Source of the DNA: Pseudomonadota bacterium
Lineage (GTDB): Bacteria > Pseudomonadota > Alphaproteobacteria > Rhizobiales > Xanthobacteraceae
Assembly (NCBI GenBank): GCA_023449855.1
Contig: JAEXHR010000053.1
Coordinates: 1 to 6,325, forward strand
Reading direction: 5' to 3'
Length of the DNA stretch: 6,325 bases
In this document: one piece after another, positions 5,039 to 6,325 of the stretch
How positions within the stretch are numbered: position 1 is the first letter of the stretch
Layout of the letters: the number at the start of each line of letters is the position of its first letter
Notes under the pieces: generated by a model
The model's input: the letters and a program-made list of their open reading frames with translations, nothing else
Databases searched by the model: none
What the model was told of the DNA's origin: nothing
Translations under genes and position numbers: made by a program

Positions 5039-6325
5039 ATGACGGATTTGATTGCGGGTCAGGGCGTCGGAGCTCCCTCTGGCGGCGGCTTCGATCTCGA
5101 AAAGCTCAAGGCCACGATCCTGCGCGGCGATATCGCGCTCGCGCTCGGCGTCCTGGTCATCCTGATCGTCCTGATCATGCCGCTGCCGGCATTCATGCTG
5201 GACCTGTTTCTGGCGATCTCGATCACCATGTCGGTGCTGATCCTGATGACGGCGCTGTTCACCCAGACGCCGCTGGAATTCTCGTCGTTCCCGACCGTGC
5301 TGCTGATCTCGACCATGCTGCGGCTGTCGCTGAACCTCGCCTCGACCCGCCTGATCCTGTCGCACGGCCATGAAGGCACCGCGGCAGCCGGCCATGTCAT
5401 CGAGGCGTTCGGCCATTTCGTGATGGGCGGCAATTTCGTCATCGGCGTGGTCGTGTTCGCGATCCTGCTGATCGTGAACTTCATCGTCATCACCAAGGGT
5501 TCGGGCCGTATCGCGGAAGTCGCCGCGCGCTTCCAGCTGGACTCGATGCCCGGCAAGCAGATGGCCATCGACGCCGACCTTTCCGCCGGCCTGATCGATG
5601 AAGCCACCGCCAAGGCCCGCCGCAAGGATCTGGAAGACGAAAGCGGCTTCTTCGGCGCCATGGACGGTGCCTCGAAATTCGTCCGCGGCGACGCCATCGC
5701 CGGCCTGCTCATCACCGCCATCAATGTGGTCGGCGGCATCATCATCGGCGTCGCCCAGCAGGGCATGCCGTTCTCCGAAGCCGGCCGCACCTACACGCTG
5801 CTGACCGTCGGCGACGGCCTCGTCACCCAGGTCCCTGCCCTGATCGTCTCGACGGCAGCCGGCCTGCTCGTCTCCAAGGCCGGCATCACCGGCGCCGCCG
5901 ACAAGACGCTGATGAAGCAGTTCTCGGGTTATCCGCAGGCGCTCGGCATGTCGGCCGGCGTGATGTTCACCCTGGCCTTGCTGCCGGGCATTCCGATGCT
6001 GCCCTTCATCGCCCTGGGTGGCGGCGCAAGCTGGCTCGCCTACACCGCCAGCAAGCGCAATAAGGTGCAGAAGACCGTAGCCGCCCAGCAGGCCGCTGCC
6101 GGCGGCGCCGGCGGGCCGGCCGGTGCCTCTTCTTCCCCGGACGGGGCGGGGGGTTGCGGGAGCTGCGGCCGGGAGAAAGCCTGTTCCGGTTCCTGCGCAG
6201 GCGTTTCACCAGCGGCTGGGGCGGGGGCCTCCTCCGCTGATCCGGCTGTGCCGGCCTCAGGCCCGTCCCCGGCTTCGCCGGTTTCCGGATCGGGCGCATT
6301 CTCCGTCTGCTCCGGAGATGCTTCG
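5039..6325 (+). CDS. flhA: Flagellar export gate protein FlhA, membrane half, partial and anomalous after 6100
   Basis: FlhA forms the ring of the flagellar type III export gate and uses the proton motive force to export rod, hook and filament subunits. The visible 429 codons include the FHIPEP signature RIAEVAARFQLDSMPGKQMA (157-176). About eight membrane helices lie between residues 33 and 336, with characteristic stretches LEFSSFPTVLL (79-89), LRLSLNLASTRLIL (94-107) and VGDGLVTQVPALIVSTAAGL (257-276). ATG 5039 is chosen because GGGGAAG (5024-5030) lies 8 bases upstream; GTG 5033 and ATG 4931 share the frame. The protein is normal through SKRNKVQKTVAAQQAAA (residue 354). From residue 355 it becomes Gly/Ser/Pro/Cys-rich, with no trace of the cytoplasmic domain that normally follows a short linker. 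No stop occurs before the window edge. Identity to residue 354 is near certain; the remaining 75 codons probably do not belong to flhA. Confidence 0.93.
   Translation, partial: MTDLIAGQGVGAPSGGGFDLEKLKATILRGDIALALGVLVILIVLIMPLPAFMLDLFLAISITMSVLILMTALFTQTPLEFSSFPTVLLISTMLRLSLNLASTRLILSHGHEGTAAAGHVIEAFGHFVMGGNFVIGVVVFAILLIVNFIVITKGSGRIAEVAARFQLDSMPGKQMAIDADLSAGLIDEATAKARRKDLEDESGFFGAMDGASKFVRGDAIAGLLITAINVVGGIIIGVAQQGMPFSEAGRTYTLLTVGDGLVTQVPALIVSTAAGLLVSKAGITGAADKTLMKQFSGYPQALGMSAGVMFTLALLPGIPMLPFIALGGGASWLAYTASKRNKVQKTVAAQQAAAGGAGGPAGASSSPDGAGGCGSCGREKACSGSCAGVSPAAGAGASSADPAVPASGPSPASPVSGSGAFSVCSGDAS
6101..6325. other. Anomalous high-GC tail: probable chimeric or inverted segment
   Basis: GC is about 75% by hand count. 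In the flhA frame it reads Gly/Ser/Cys-rich with an odd CGSCG...C...C cluster. G/C by codon position there is roughly 68, 87 and 69%, that is, highest at the second position and lowest at the first and third, the reverse of real coding in a high-GC genome. On the minus strand, the frame starting at 6324 stays open across the segment and reads like a natural disordered linker (EASPEQTENAPDPETGEAGD, later EEAPAPAAGETPAQEPEQAF). That frame enters antisense flhA at about 6100 and stops soon after. The likely breakpoint is the GC-symmetric run near 6095-6125. A misassembled contig end, an inversion or a recombined linker would each explain this. Confidence 0.55.

Noticed and set aside
4859..5790. 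Minus-strand open frames of 185 and 243 residues opposite flhA
   Set aside because: Antisense to the conserved FlhA membrane domain; Met/Ser/Arg-rich or Arg/Gln-rich with no domain.
6149..6196. CGSCG...C...C cysteine cluster in the flhA frame as a metal-binding motif
   Set aside because: It lies in the anomalous tail, where codon-position bias does not fit the plus frame; FlhA linkers are not known to bear such clusters.
6006..6299. Minus-strand Arg/Pro-rich open frame of 97 residues
   Set aside because: Half of it is antisense to the FlhA membrane region. In the tail the neighbouring minus-strand Glu/Ala/Pro frame reads more like real protein.
1..6325. CRISPR array, insertion sequence, or defence or biosynthetic system
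   Set aside because: No regularly spaced repeats, transposase, integrase or cluster of accessory enzymes is present; the genes are ordinary chromosomal ones.

Overview
The window reads as chromosomal DNA of a high-GC alphaproteobacterium, most likely Bradyrhizobiaceae (Bradyrhizobium, Rhodopseudomonas, Afipia and relatives). Support comes from the strongly G/C-ending codons, a good match to the EcfG (general stress response) promoter consensus, a CtrA-like box before a flagellar gene, an imperfect long palindrome of a kind common between genes in this group, and the protein families present. The genus call is inference; no search was possible. Its odd length and a repeat-like hairpin at its very first base suggest a whole short contig rather than a slice of a finished genome.

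Layout, left to right. (1) 1-1290, minus strand: a two-gene unit of a small DUF1328 membrane protein and a TAXI-family periplasmic binding protein, 3 bases apart, behind a GGAAC-N16-CGTT element and ending in a hairpin at 1-20. (2) 1308-1453, plus strand: a possible promoter and a CAU-anticodon tRNA that looks like tRNA-Ile2. (3) 1483-1884: a hairpin, a 61-residue zinc-ribbon protein on the minus strand, and a divergent intergenic stretch with three consecutive inverted repeats. (4) 1885-3336, plus strand: an exported four-cysteine protein of unknown function, then a CDF-like cation transporter with an eroded metal site. (5) 3340-4647, minus strand: a 12-helix MFS transporter convergent with the CDF gene, 3 bases between stops. 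(6) 4648-5038: a divergent intergenic region with a long imperfect palindrome, a CtrA-like site and a small perfect inverted repeat. (7) 5039-6325, plus strand: the membrane half of flhA (flagellar export gate), running off the right edge.

The point most deserving attention is the right end. FlhA is textbook through its eighth membrane helix and the start of its linker (to about 6100). The last 225 bases then turn to about 75% GC and read as Gly/Ser/Cys-rich sequence in the flhA frame. The conserved cytoplasmic domain is absent. The minus strand of the same stretch reads as a natural-looking Glu/Ala/Pro-rich linker. I favour a chimeric contig end or a rearrangement breakpoint over a real FlhA linker.

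The genes do not form one pathway. The supported functional links are the stress-promoter-driven DUF1328/TAXI pair and the cell-cycle (CtrA) style control of flhA. I saw no clear novel multi-gene system, CRISPR array or insertion sequence.
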